Positions 1 to 5,141 of a stretch of 5,440 bases of DNA are shown here, one piece after another (the stretch's first letter is position 1; every line of letters begins with the position of its first letter). The position numbers were made by a program, and so were the translations under genes. Source of the stretch: JALTID01 sp027004335 [NCBI: bacterium] (GTDB lineage: Bacteria; JALSQH01); assembly GCA_027004335.1 (NCBI GenBank), contig JALTID010000030.1:9304-14743 (forward strand), written 5' to 3'. The notes beneath the pieces are model-generated. The model saw only the letters and a list, made by a program, of their open reading frames with translations, made no database searches and was not told where the DNA came from.

Positions 1-497
1 TTAGCCTCCTCTTTTTCAAAATGTTTTTTCAGAATGTAAAGAACTATACCAAGCAACAGGAAAAGTCCTAACAGGATGATAATATCCCAGTTAAACAGAA
101 GTATCTTCTTCATATTTGATTGGGGAAAAGGTTTATCACCCGGTTTTGTAATAAGTCTTATACCTATTTTTAATGGAGGGAAAGTATATATTTTCTCCTT
201 TCCCTTTTTAGGGGTCCATCTGAAACCTATTCCTGAAATAGTTACAGGCTGAGTGGAAAAGATAGAATAGGTATAGTAAATCTTATACTCATTCTTTCCG
301 GAGATAATCTTTCTATTTTTTAAAATCACTACCGGATTGGTAACATTAAAGTAATATCCTACCGTACCATCTGTATTTGGCCTAACCCATATAACAGAAT
401 GGATTTCGTCACCAATACTTACGGTGGATGGGTAAGTTTTATAGTGCCACTGTAACGCATTAAGAACAATAAAGCTCCACAAAGTTAGAAAATTCAT
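1..497 (-). CDS. Membrane-anchored Bat-operon-type accessory protein, 3' end cut by the window edge
   Basis: The frame opens with ATG at 497 and stays open for 165 codons to the window edge, where two bases of the next codon remain, so the true stop lies outside. Residues 1-16 form a hydrophobic segment that looks like a Sec signal sequence, although it lacks the usual N-terminal lysine or arginine. Residues 17-125 look like an extracytoplasmic beta domain, starting with a PSTVSIGDEI segment reminiscent of BatD-like proteins. A strong membrane helix covers about 138-157 and is followed by a basic tail (KKHFEKEE). The probable topology is a periplasmic domain anchored by a C-terminal helix. 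The start overlaps the DUF58 stop as ATGA, with only a weak Shine-Dalgarno (GAGAAG about 9 nt upstream), so translation is probably coupled. MoxR-DUF58 pairs are commonly followed by such small membrane proteins and then VWA-domain genes. Family membership is inferred from layout and topology; no catalytic motif is visible. Confidence 0.75.
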   Translation of the reverse strand, partial: MNFLTLWSFIVLNALQWHYKTYPSTVSIGDEIHSVIWVRPNTDGTVGYYFNVTNPVVILKNRKIISGKNEYKIYYTYSIFSTQPVTISGIGFRWTPKKGKEKIYTFPPLKIGIRLITKPGDKPFPQSNMKKILLFNWDIIILLGLFLLLGIVLYILKKHFEKEEA

Positions 498-1375
498 CTT
501 CTAAGTCTTCTCTTCCTCTCCTGAAAAAACCTTATCAATGGAGGTAGATAATCCCTGTTCAAAAATATATCAACAAAATCAACCTTGCTTTTAAATCCAA
601 TTCCTTTCAAAAGTGACTCCCTTTCTTTTAGCCATCTTCTGTAAAGCTCTCCATTATAGTCCGTTAAATCCACCATAAATTGTGAGCCCTGTTCAAGATC
701 AAAAAATCTGAATTTTCCATCGGGAAAATTTTCTTCAATCTCGTCCCGGATAAAGAGGCTTATAAGGTCATTCTTTTTTCTCACCACAGCAAATGGCTCT
801 CGCAAAGCTTCAATATCATCAACCAGAAAATCACTTATTAAAAATGCTATTCCCCTCTTGGGGTAAATCTGGAGAAAATATCGCAGGGCAGCCTCAATAT
901 CTGTGCCTTTCCCTGATGGCTCAAAGGATAGAATATCGGTAATTATCCTCATCACCTGTTTTCTACCTTTTCGGGGAGGAATATATTTTTCAATTTTATC
1001 CGAGAAAAGTAATGCACCAACCTTATCCTGATTTAACGCAGCGGAAAAAGCTAACACAGCTGCTATCTCAGCAGCTACCTCTCTTTTTGATCTATCAGTT
1101 CCCCAGAGAAGAGAATCACTAACATCCACAAGAACATGCACGGTCAATTCCCTCTCCTCAACAAAGACCTTGGTATGAGGAACTCCCCTTCTTGCCGTCA
1201 CATTCCAGTCAATGAACCGTACTTCATCCCCTATCTGATACTCACGAACCTCAGAAAACTCTATACCTTTCCCTTTAAAAACACTATGATAACTACCGGC
1301 AAGTTGTTCCTCAACAAGCTGGAGTGCCCGGTACTCAATTCTGCGGAGTTTCTTCTTAAGTTCTTCTCTGAGCAT
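494..1375 (-). CDS. DUF58 family protein (VWA-like), partner of MoxR
   Basis: This 293-residue protein carries the DUF58 hallmark region at residues 35-75: GKGIEFSEVREYQIGD, then RFIDWNVTARRG and FVEERE. A von Willebrand A-like fold follows. A MIDAS-type metal site DVSDS lies at 84-88 (D84, S86, S88), GTD at 157-159 supplies the usual threonine, and ISDF at 180-183 the later aspartate. No transmembrane segment is visible, so this is the short soluble form, likely cytoplasmic, without the N-terminal membrane helices seen in longer DUF58 proteins. The start ATG shares one base with the moxR stop (TGATG) and has no clear Shine-Dalgarno of its own, which indicates coupling to moxR translation. 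DUF58 proteins are generally encoded next to MoxR ATPases and are thought to act as their adaptors or substrates. The exact role here is not known. The C-terminal tail is strongly basic (ERKRRLRR). Confidence 0.93.
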   Translation of the reverse strand: MLREELKKKLRRIEYRALQLVEEQLAGSYHSVFKGKGIEFSEVREYQIGDEVRFIDWNVTARRGVPHTKVFVEERELTVHVLVDVSDSLLWGTDRSKREVAAEIAAVLAFSAALNQDKVGALLFSDKIEKYIPPRKGRKQVMRIITDILSFEPSGKGTDIEAALRYFLQIYPKRGIAFLISDFLVDDIEALREPFAVVRKKNDLISLFIRDEIEENFPDGKFRFFDLEQGSQFMVDLTDYNGELYRRWLKERESLLKGIGFKSKVDFVDIFLNRDYLPPLIRFFQERKRRLRR

Positions 1376-2364
1376 CAGGGTACTTCTACTGTATCAAGGA
1401 TTTTTCTGATTATCTCCTCTGGAGTCACTCCCATCGCCTCGGCCTCATAGCTAAGGATTATTCTGTGCCTGAGAACATCATAACTCACTGCTTTGATATC
1501 CTCGGGGATCACATATCCTCTTCTCCTGAGAAAAGCATTTGCCCTTGCTGCCCGGATAAGTCCTAGGGTGGCTCTTGGAGAAGCTCCAAAATCAATTTGA
1601 TCTTCCAATTCACTCACACCGTAATCAGCAGGTTTCCTGGTTGCATACACTAAACTAACCATATACTCTCTTAACTTTTCATCCACATAGATGGTATCAA
1701 TGATATCCTGAATCTCAAGGATGTCTGAAGGAGAAAGCATCTTGCGAACCTTCGGAGGTTCCTTCCCGCTCATTCTGTTTAAAATTTCAAGCTCTTCTTC
1801 TCTACTTGGATAATCAATATTGAGTTTTAACATAAACCTATCAACCTGAGCTTCAGGCAACGGGTAGGTTCCTTCCTGCTCAATGGGGTTCTGCGTAGCC
1901 ATCACGAGAAAAGGCTCCTCCAATTTATATGTATCCTTCCCTATGGATACCTCTTTTTCCTCCATTGCCTGAAGTAACGCAGATTGCACCTTTGCAGGAG
2001 CTCTGTTTATCTCATCTGCAAGGATCAAACTTGCAAAAATCGGCCCTTTCTGCACCCTGAAAGAGCCTGAGGATTGATCATAAATAAGGGTCCCAATTAT
2101 ATCTGCAGGAAGAAGGTCAGGGGTAAATTGAATCCTCTGAAACTTGATATCAAGAATATCAGCGAGGGTTTTAACAGTAAGAGTTTTTGCAAGACCCGGA
2201 ACACCTTCCACCAGAATATGCCCCCTGCTGAATAAACCGATGAGGACCCTTTCTACCATGTACTTTTGACCCACAATAACCTTCCCTATCTCATTTAGAA
2301 TATCTTCCAGGAGAAAACCTTTTTCCTGAACCTTTTCATTCAATTCCTGAATTTCACCTTTCAT
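1375..2364 (-). CDS. MoxR-family AAA+ ATPase
   Basis: A 329-residue protein of typical MoxR length with every expected AAA+ motif. Walker A is GVPGLAKT at 54-61, Walker B LILADEINRA at 113-122 (D117, E118), sensor 1 ATQNP at 156-160, the arginine-finger region LPEAQVDRF at 169-177 (R176), and sensor 2 GASPRA at 260-265. The IQFTPDLLPADIIGT stretch at 78-92 is also characteristic of MoxR. The family forms ring-shaped ATPases that act as chaperones in maturing or activating partner proteins, usually together with DUF58 and VWA-domain proteins, and several members are tied to stress resistance. The gene starts inside the end of rpoH (11-nt overlap) and runs one base into the DUF58 gene, so all three are likely made from one message. 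The start choice is supported by GGGGG 9 nt upstream. The family is certain; the client is unknown. The tandem with DUF58 fits the general MoxR/Bat type rather than RavA-ViaA. Confidence 0.97.
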   Translation of the reverse strand: MKGEIQELNEKVQEKGFLLEDILNEIGKVIVGQKYMVERVLIGLFSRGHILVEGVPGLAKTLTVKTLADILDIKFQRIQFTPDLLPADIIGTLIYDQSSGSFRVQKGPIFASLILADEINRAPAKVQSALLQAMEEKEVSIGKDTYKLEEPFLVMATQNPIEQEGTYPLPEAQVDRFMLKLNIDYPSREEELEILNRMSGKEPPKVRKMLSPSDILEIQDIIDTIYVDEKLREYMVSLVYATRKPADYGVSELEDQIDFGASPRATLGLIRAARANAFLRRRGYVIPEDIKAVSYDVLRHRIILSYEAEAMGVTPEEIIRKILDTVEVP

Positions 2365-3208
2365 CTTCCATATCCCCCATTAGGTTTTTAAGTTTCTCAA
2401 CTGTTCTTTTTTCGATCTGCCGTACTCTTTCGCGGGAAATCCCAAGTATGTCAGCAATCTCCTGAAGGGTCATAGGCTTTTCTGCCATTAGTCTATCTTT
2501 AAGAATTAGTTTCTCTCTATCATTTAGAATCTCTTTTGCCTTCTCAAGTTTCTCATGAAATATTTTTTTTCTTTCATTTTCAATCACCTGCTCCTCTTGA
2601 GGTTCGAATGGAGCACTAAATAGATCTCCAATTTTTGTCCTTCCCTCATCATCAATTTCAGCATCCAGGGAAAGATCAGGGGCATACAACCTCTTCTCCA
2701 TCTCCTCAACATCTTTAGCACTGACCCCTAACTTTTCTGCTACATCTTCGGAAGAAACTTGCTTACCCGATTCAAGCATGAGGGCGCTTTTTACAGGACC
2801 AAGCCTATAGATGAGTTTCCTTTCAGTTTCAGTAGTGCCCATTCCTACTATTCTCAGATTCTTCATAATATATTTCTGGATATATGCCCTTATCCACCAC
2901 ACAGCGTATGTGATAAATCTGTATCCCCTGTAGGGATCAAACTTTTGAAGAGCTGTCATTAATCCAAGATTGCCTTCCTGGATAAGATCAAGAAGCCTGA
3001 TTCCATAATTTCTGTACTCCATGGCAATTTTTACCACAAATCTTAAATTAGAAAGGATCAGTTTTTTTGCTGCTTCAGGATCCTTTGTTTCATAATATCT
3101 TTTCGCAAGTTCAAATTCCTCCTCAGGTGTTAAAAGAGGTACTTTCTCAATTTCATGGATATAGATCTGGAGTGACTTATCTTCATATAATGCCGGTAAT
3201 TGTTTCAT
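2354..3208 (-). CDS. rpoH: RNA polymerase sigma factor, RpoH (sigma-32) type
   Basis: The protein has 284 residues, the same length as E. coli RpoH as I recall it, and no region 1.1. Region 1.2 spans about 11-42. Region 2 spans about 45-121, including DLIQEGNLGLMTAL (74-87) and the -10-recognition/melting segment YRFITYAVWWIRAYIQKYI (96-114). Region 3 lies at about 140-180, with VAEKLGVSAKDVEEMEKRL matching the corresponding RpoH segment closely. Region 4.2 carries the helix-turn-helix TLQEIADILGISRERVRQIE (247-266). Between regions 2 and 3, ERKLIYRL (129-136) occupies the position of the RpoH box (QRKLFFNLR in E. coli) but is divergent. This supports a heat-shock sigma factor over a primary RpoD, although the diverged box leaves open another group 3 sigma factor. 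The start ATG has GAGGAG 11 nt upstream. The gene probably has its own promoter inside the preceding lipoprotein gene, and its 3' end overlaps moxR by 11 nt. Confidence 0.9.
   Translation of the reverse strand: MKQLPALYEDKSLQIYIHEIEKVPLLTPEEEFELAKRYYETKDPEAAKKLILSNLRFVVKIAMEYRNYGIRLLDLIQEGNLGLMTALQKFDPYRGYRFITYAVWWIRAYIQKYIMKNLRIVGMGTTETERKLIYRLGPVKSALMLESGKQVSSEDVAEKLGVSAKDVEEMEKRLYAPDLSLDAEIDDEGRTKIGDLFSAPFEPQEEQVIENERKKIFHEKLEKAKEILNDREKLILKDRLMAEKPMTLQEIADILGISRERVRQIEKRTVEKLKNLMGDMEDER
2374..2378 (-). promoter_or_regulatory. Ribosome binding site of moxR inside the rpoH coding end
   Basis: The minus strand reads GGGGGATATGGAAG just before the moxR ATG at 2364, leaving 9 nt between the G run and the start. 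The motif lies within the last codons of rpoH (residues G278-D279 region). It gives moxR its own ribosome entry point besides coupling through the 11-nt overlap. An earlier ATG at 2371 belongs to the rpoH frame and is not a moxR start. Confidence 0.6.
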
Positions 3209-3210
3209 GT

Positions 3211-3238
3211 TACTTTTGACTCCTCAACAGCAAAAATA
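3211..3238 (-). promoter_or_regulatory. Candidate SD-containing hairpin at the rpoH start (possible thermosensor or coupling element)
   Basis: In the minus-strand transcript, UAUUUUUG (3238-3231) can pair with CAAAAGUA (3218-3211): eight pairs, one of them a G-U wobble. They enclose a 12-nt loop that contains the rpoH Shine-Dalgarno GAGGAG (3225-3220). The hairpin fills most of the 32-base gap, starting 2 nt after the lipoprotein stop codon (3243-3241) and ending 2 nt before the rpoH ATG. The helix is almost all A-U, so it should melt easily. It could act as a temperature-sensitive gate, or be opened by ribosomes finishing the lipoprotein gene. The pairing is read directly from sequence; any function is inferred. 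Confidence 0.4.
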
Positions 3239-3240
3239 GT

Positions 3241-3801
3241 TCAAGGCGATGCTTCTACAAATTGATTTCTGTCAAGGGCAAAATTCTTCTTAAAAGAAGC
3301 CCCACTTATAGGGGTTTTTCTGAATAATTTCAAGAGAGATAATCCCACCTTAGAAGATTCTCCCTCAACGATGAGTTGCATATTATACCTACTTTTTTGT
3401 ACAGGAAGGATAATCTGAGTAACATAACTGTAATCTTCATCACCATAACAAGGATAAAAGGTATATGAATACCATCTATCAGTTCCTTCAATTTTCACAG
3501 TTATCTTTAAATCGGGAACAGGAGTTTTTGCTCCTATATCACCGAGAGCTTCACGAAGCTGCGTCTTAAAAACAAGCATAAAATCCGAATCTTTTTTTGC
3601 CGGGAGCAAAATTTCATCTCCATATCTCAAAGAATGAGGGGGATAAACCCAGAGGGAATAATCAATTAAGTCTGACCAACTCCCATGAGTTAAAATAAAT
3701 GGTTGAAAATCTGAGGGGATCTCTTCCATTGAACTACTACAACTATTGATGGAAAAAGGCAAAAGAAAAATTAGAAAAAGGAAAAGTAATAGCCTTTTCA
3801 C
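3241..3801 (-). CDS. Predicted lipoprotein of unknown function (GTG start)
   Basis: I do not recognise this family. I choose the GTG at 3801 as start, giving 186 residues, because GGGAGG lies 7 nt upstream and GTG overlaps the stop of the preceding gene as GTGA. An ATG five codons earlier (3816) would have the Shine-Dalgarno inside its own coding sequence. The N terminus is a short basic region (KR), a long hydrophobic core, then a lipobox-like INSC with Cys21 as the likely lipidated residue; asparagine at -2 is slightly atypical. Ser after Cys would favour outer-membrane sorting under the E. coli rule. The mature part (about 165 residues) looks beta-rich and has one further cysteine (Cys118, in YPCYGDEDY). 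It is coupled to the secreted protein gene upstream, so the two may work together at the cell surface. Its 3' third contains the predicted rpoH promoter. Confidence 0.8.
   Translation of the reverse strand: MKRLLLFLFLIFLLPFSINSCSSSMEEIPSDFQPFILTHGSWSDLIDYSLWVYPPHSLRYGDEILLPAKKDSDFMLVFKTQLREALGDIGAKTPVPDLKITVKIEGTDRWYSYTFYPCYGDEDYSYVTQIILPVQKSRYNMQLIVEGESSKVGLSLLKLFRKTPISGASFKKNFALDRNQFVEASP
3286..3314 (-). repeat. Two adjacent inverted repeats at the predicted -10 and transcription start
   Basis: On the minus strand CCCC-TATAAGT-GGGG (3314-3300) straddles the predicted -10 element. It is directly followed by CTTCTT-TT-AAGAAG (3299-3286), a 6-base inverted repeat with a 2-base centre at the predicted +1. 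Both are perfect but short and lie in coding sequence, so chance is possible. If real, they could be an operator or a 5'-end hairpin of the rpoH transcript. Neither matches the CIRCE/HrcA operator. Confidence 0.35.
3305..3334 (-). promoter_or_regulatory. Predicted sigma-32-type promoter driving rpoH-moxR-DUF58
   Basis: The minus strand reads CTTGAAA (3334-3328), 13 nt, then CCCCTATAAG (3314-3305). The E. coli sigma-32 pattern is CTTGAAA, about 12-15 nt, then CCCCATNT, so the -35 element, the spacing and the C run all match; the bases after CCCC differ in detail. Read as a housekeeping promoter it is TTGAAA-N17-TATAAG, five of six at each element with ideal spacing. The predicted transcription start is near 3298, giving an rpoH leader of about 90 nt. 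The site lies wholly inside the lipoprotein coding region, in the codons for LLKLFRKTPIS. By eye I found no second site of comparable quality in the window. Confidence 0.6.
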
Positions 3802-5141
3802 TTCCCTTCCTCCCATAGAGAATTCAATATTGAAACAAGTTCATTCCTTGCATTTTCAGCCACATTCTCATCTCCTGCGAGAACTGCTGTCTGCCACATT
3901 TTAAAATTGTTCTCATAAAGGGAATACTGGTCACCACCCAATTTTTTTATAATCCACTCTCCACCTTTATCAATATATCTATTTAAAATTTCATTCCATT
4001 GAGATTCTCCATCTTCAACTTTTCTCATAAAAAACTCCACAGCTTTACTCCAAAATTTGTAAAGCAAAATCTCAGGGGCAGTGGAACCCTGAGAAATATC
4101 ATCTATCCAGCCCTGGACAGGAAACCCAATTTCATCAGCGATAGGCTTAAAAAAATAGACATAACATGTAAGTTCTCCAACCGGAGCAGTCAGGGAATTC
4201 ATATAGTAATCTGCAATATTTTTCTGTAACACACCTTCAGCCCCGATGAGATAAAGGGAGGGATCTTCTCCCCTTATCACACTATTCCTGGCCTTGTTAA
4301 ACAAGCTATCCCATTCTATTACCATTCCAGAAGAAGAAATATAATCAATAAAGCTTCTTCCCCAGAACCACATCTCTTCCACAGAGGAATATTCCACAGT
4401 CGAATAGGGAAGAAGATCAATCATTTTATAAAACCCAAGTACTCTGGCAAGGACTCCTGAGTATGAAAACTTCTCTTTGTCAGAGGCATGCTTTTTAAGA
4501 AGATTAAAAATATTCATCTCATCCTGTGTTAAATCACCAAGTCTTCTCCTGAGTAACTCAATGTCGTTGCCTATTCTGCTGTAAGAATCCTGAGTTATCT
4601 GAACAATTGTGTTTGAAGTCATTAAAATATCATCGTGAGGATCCCATGGGAAAAAAGGGCCGGGGGCATCAGTAATTGAATAATTATTCCACGAAATATT
4701 TTCAGTTACTTTCACCCCATATAATTTTATGTCATAAGTTTCATCCAGGATGGAACCTATATCTTCAAGAGAATCCTTCACAATATTATTATCCGGCCCA
4801 ATAATTATCTCAATTTCATCTGCTGATTCCATATGTTCATCATCTACAGGTGTCACATAGATGTATCCAACAGGCAAAAAAACAGGGGAAAGTTGAGATT
4901 CATAGATTTTCCCGGAATTTTTGTAAAGAGTGACCTTACCCGAGAGGTAGGGAACACTCTTAAAAGATATTCCCTCTACTTCCAATGAGGGCTTAACAAA
5001 AAGATAAAAACCACCCCTGTCACTCATCTCCGAGGAAAAATGCCATGAGATATCAATTGAATTCCCCACACCCCACGAAAACTCTCTTGAGTAAAGGGGT
5101 AAACTCAAAAAAAATAACATAAGAATCAGGAACCTTTTCAA
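3798..5141 (-). CDS. Secreted protein of unknown function (TTG start)
   Basis: This 447-residue protein is unfamiliar to me. It begins with a typical Sec signal peptide: MKR, a hydrophobic core, and a probable signal peptidase I site after LYS18 (LPLYS|REFSW). With no later membrane helix or lipobox, it should be periplasmic, outer-membrane associated or exported. Residues 20-180 are rich in beta strands and aromatics, with an acidic stretch around 99-112 (VDDEHMESADEIEI) and an aromatic/proline patch at 159-168 (APGPFFPWDP). Residues 185-447 look mainly alpha-helical, and the mature protein has one cysteine (326). The start is TTG: AGGAGAAGG sits 6-10 nt upstream, and TTG overlaps the preceding stop as TTGA. 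The next in-frame ATG (codon 8) would remove the basic start of the signal peptide. Coupling to the downstream lipoprotein suggests a joint envelope role, but no function can be assigned. Confidence 0.8.
   Translation of the reverse strand: MKRFLILMLFFLSLPLYSREFSWGVGNSIDISWHFSSEMSDRGGFYLFVKPSLEVEGISFKSVPYLSGKVTLYKNSGKIYESQLSPVFLPVGYIYVTPVDDEHMESADEIEIIIGPDNNIVKDSLEDIGSILDETYDIKLYGVKVTENISWNNYSITDAPGPFFPWDPHDDILMTSNTIVQITQDSYSRIGNDIELLRRRLGDLTQDEMNIFNLLKKHASDKEKFSYSGVLARVLGFYKMIDLLPYSTVEYSSVEEMWFWGRSFIDYISSSGMVIEWDSLFNKARNSVIRGEDPSLYLIGAEGVLQKNIADYYMNSLTAPVGELTCYVYFFKPIADEIGFPVQGWIDDISQGSTAPEILLYKFWSKAVEFFMRKVEDGESQWNEILNRYIDKGGEWIIKKLGGDQYSLYENNFKMWQTAVLAGDENVAENARNELVSILNSLWEEGK
3809..3814 (-). 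promoter_or_regulatory. Ribosome binding site that decides the lipoprotein GTG start
   Basis: GGGAGG on the minus strand is 7 nt from the GTG at 3801. The alternative ATG at 3816 shares its G with this motif and would leave no ribosome binding site at a normal distance, so the GTG is preferred. Confidence 0.75.

Noticed and set aside
970-995. Second possible heat-shock-like site (TTGAAA then CCCC) on the minus strand inside the DUF58 gene
   Set aside because: Spacing is 11 nt and the bases after CCCC (GAAAAGG) do not resemble a -10 element.
1136-1450. Plus-strand open frame of 104 codons
   Set aside because: It lies antisense to the well-supported DUF58 and moxR genes, has no ribosome binding site that I can see and no recognisable domain.
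2759-2962. Plus-strand open frame of 67 codons
   Set aside because: It is the antisense shadow of rpoH region 2-3, and its composition shows no protein-like motif.
3270-3275. Perfect TTGACA -35 hexamer on the minus strand upstream of rpoH
   Set aside because: No -10-like hexamer and no C-rich element lies at 15-19 nt downstream (GCATCG at 17 nt), so it is probably just the Leu-Asp-Arg codons.
3300-3319. GC stem followed by TTTTT on the plus strand, resembling an intrinsic terminator
   Set aside because: The stem has only four pairs, it would act on antisense transcription, and the bases are better explained as the -10 region of the minus-strand promoter.
3814-3816. ATG as the start of the lipoprotein
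   Set aside because: The Shine-Dalgarno GGGAGG would begin within this codon; the GTG at 3801 has correct spacing and a GTGA overlap.
3999-4229. Plus-strand open frame of 76 codons
   Set aside because: It is antisense to the secreted protein gene, with no supporting signal.
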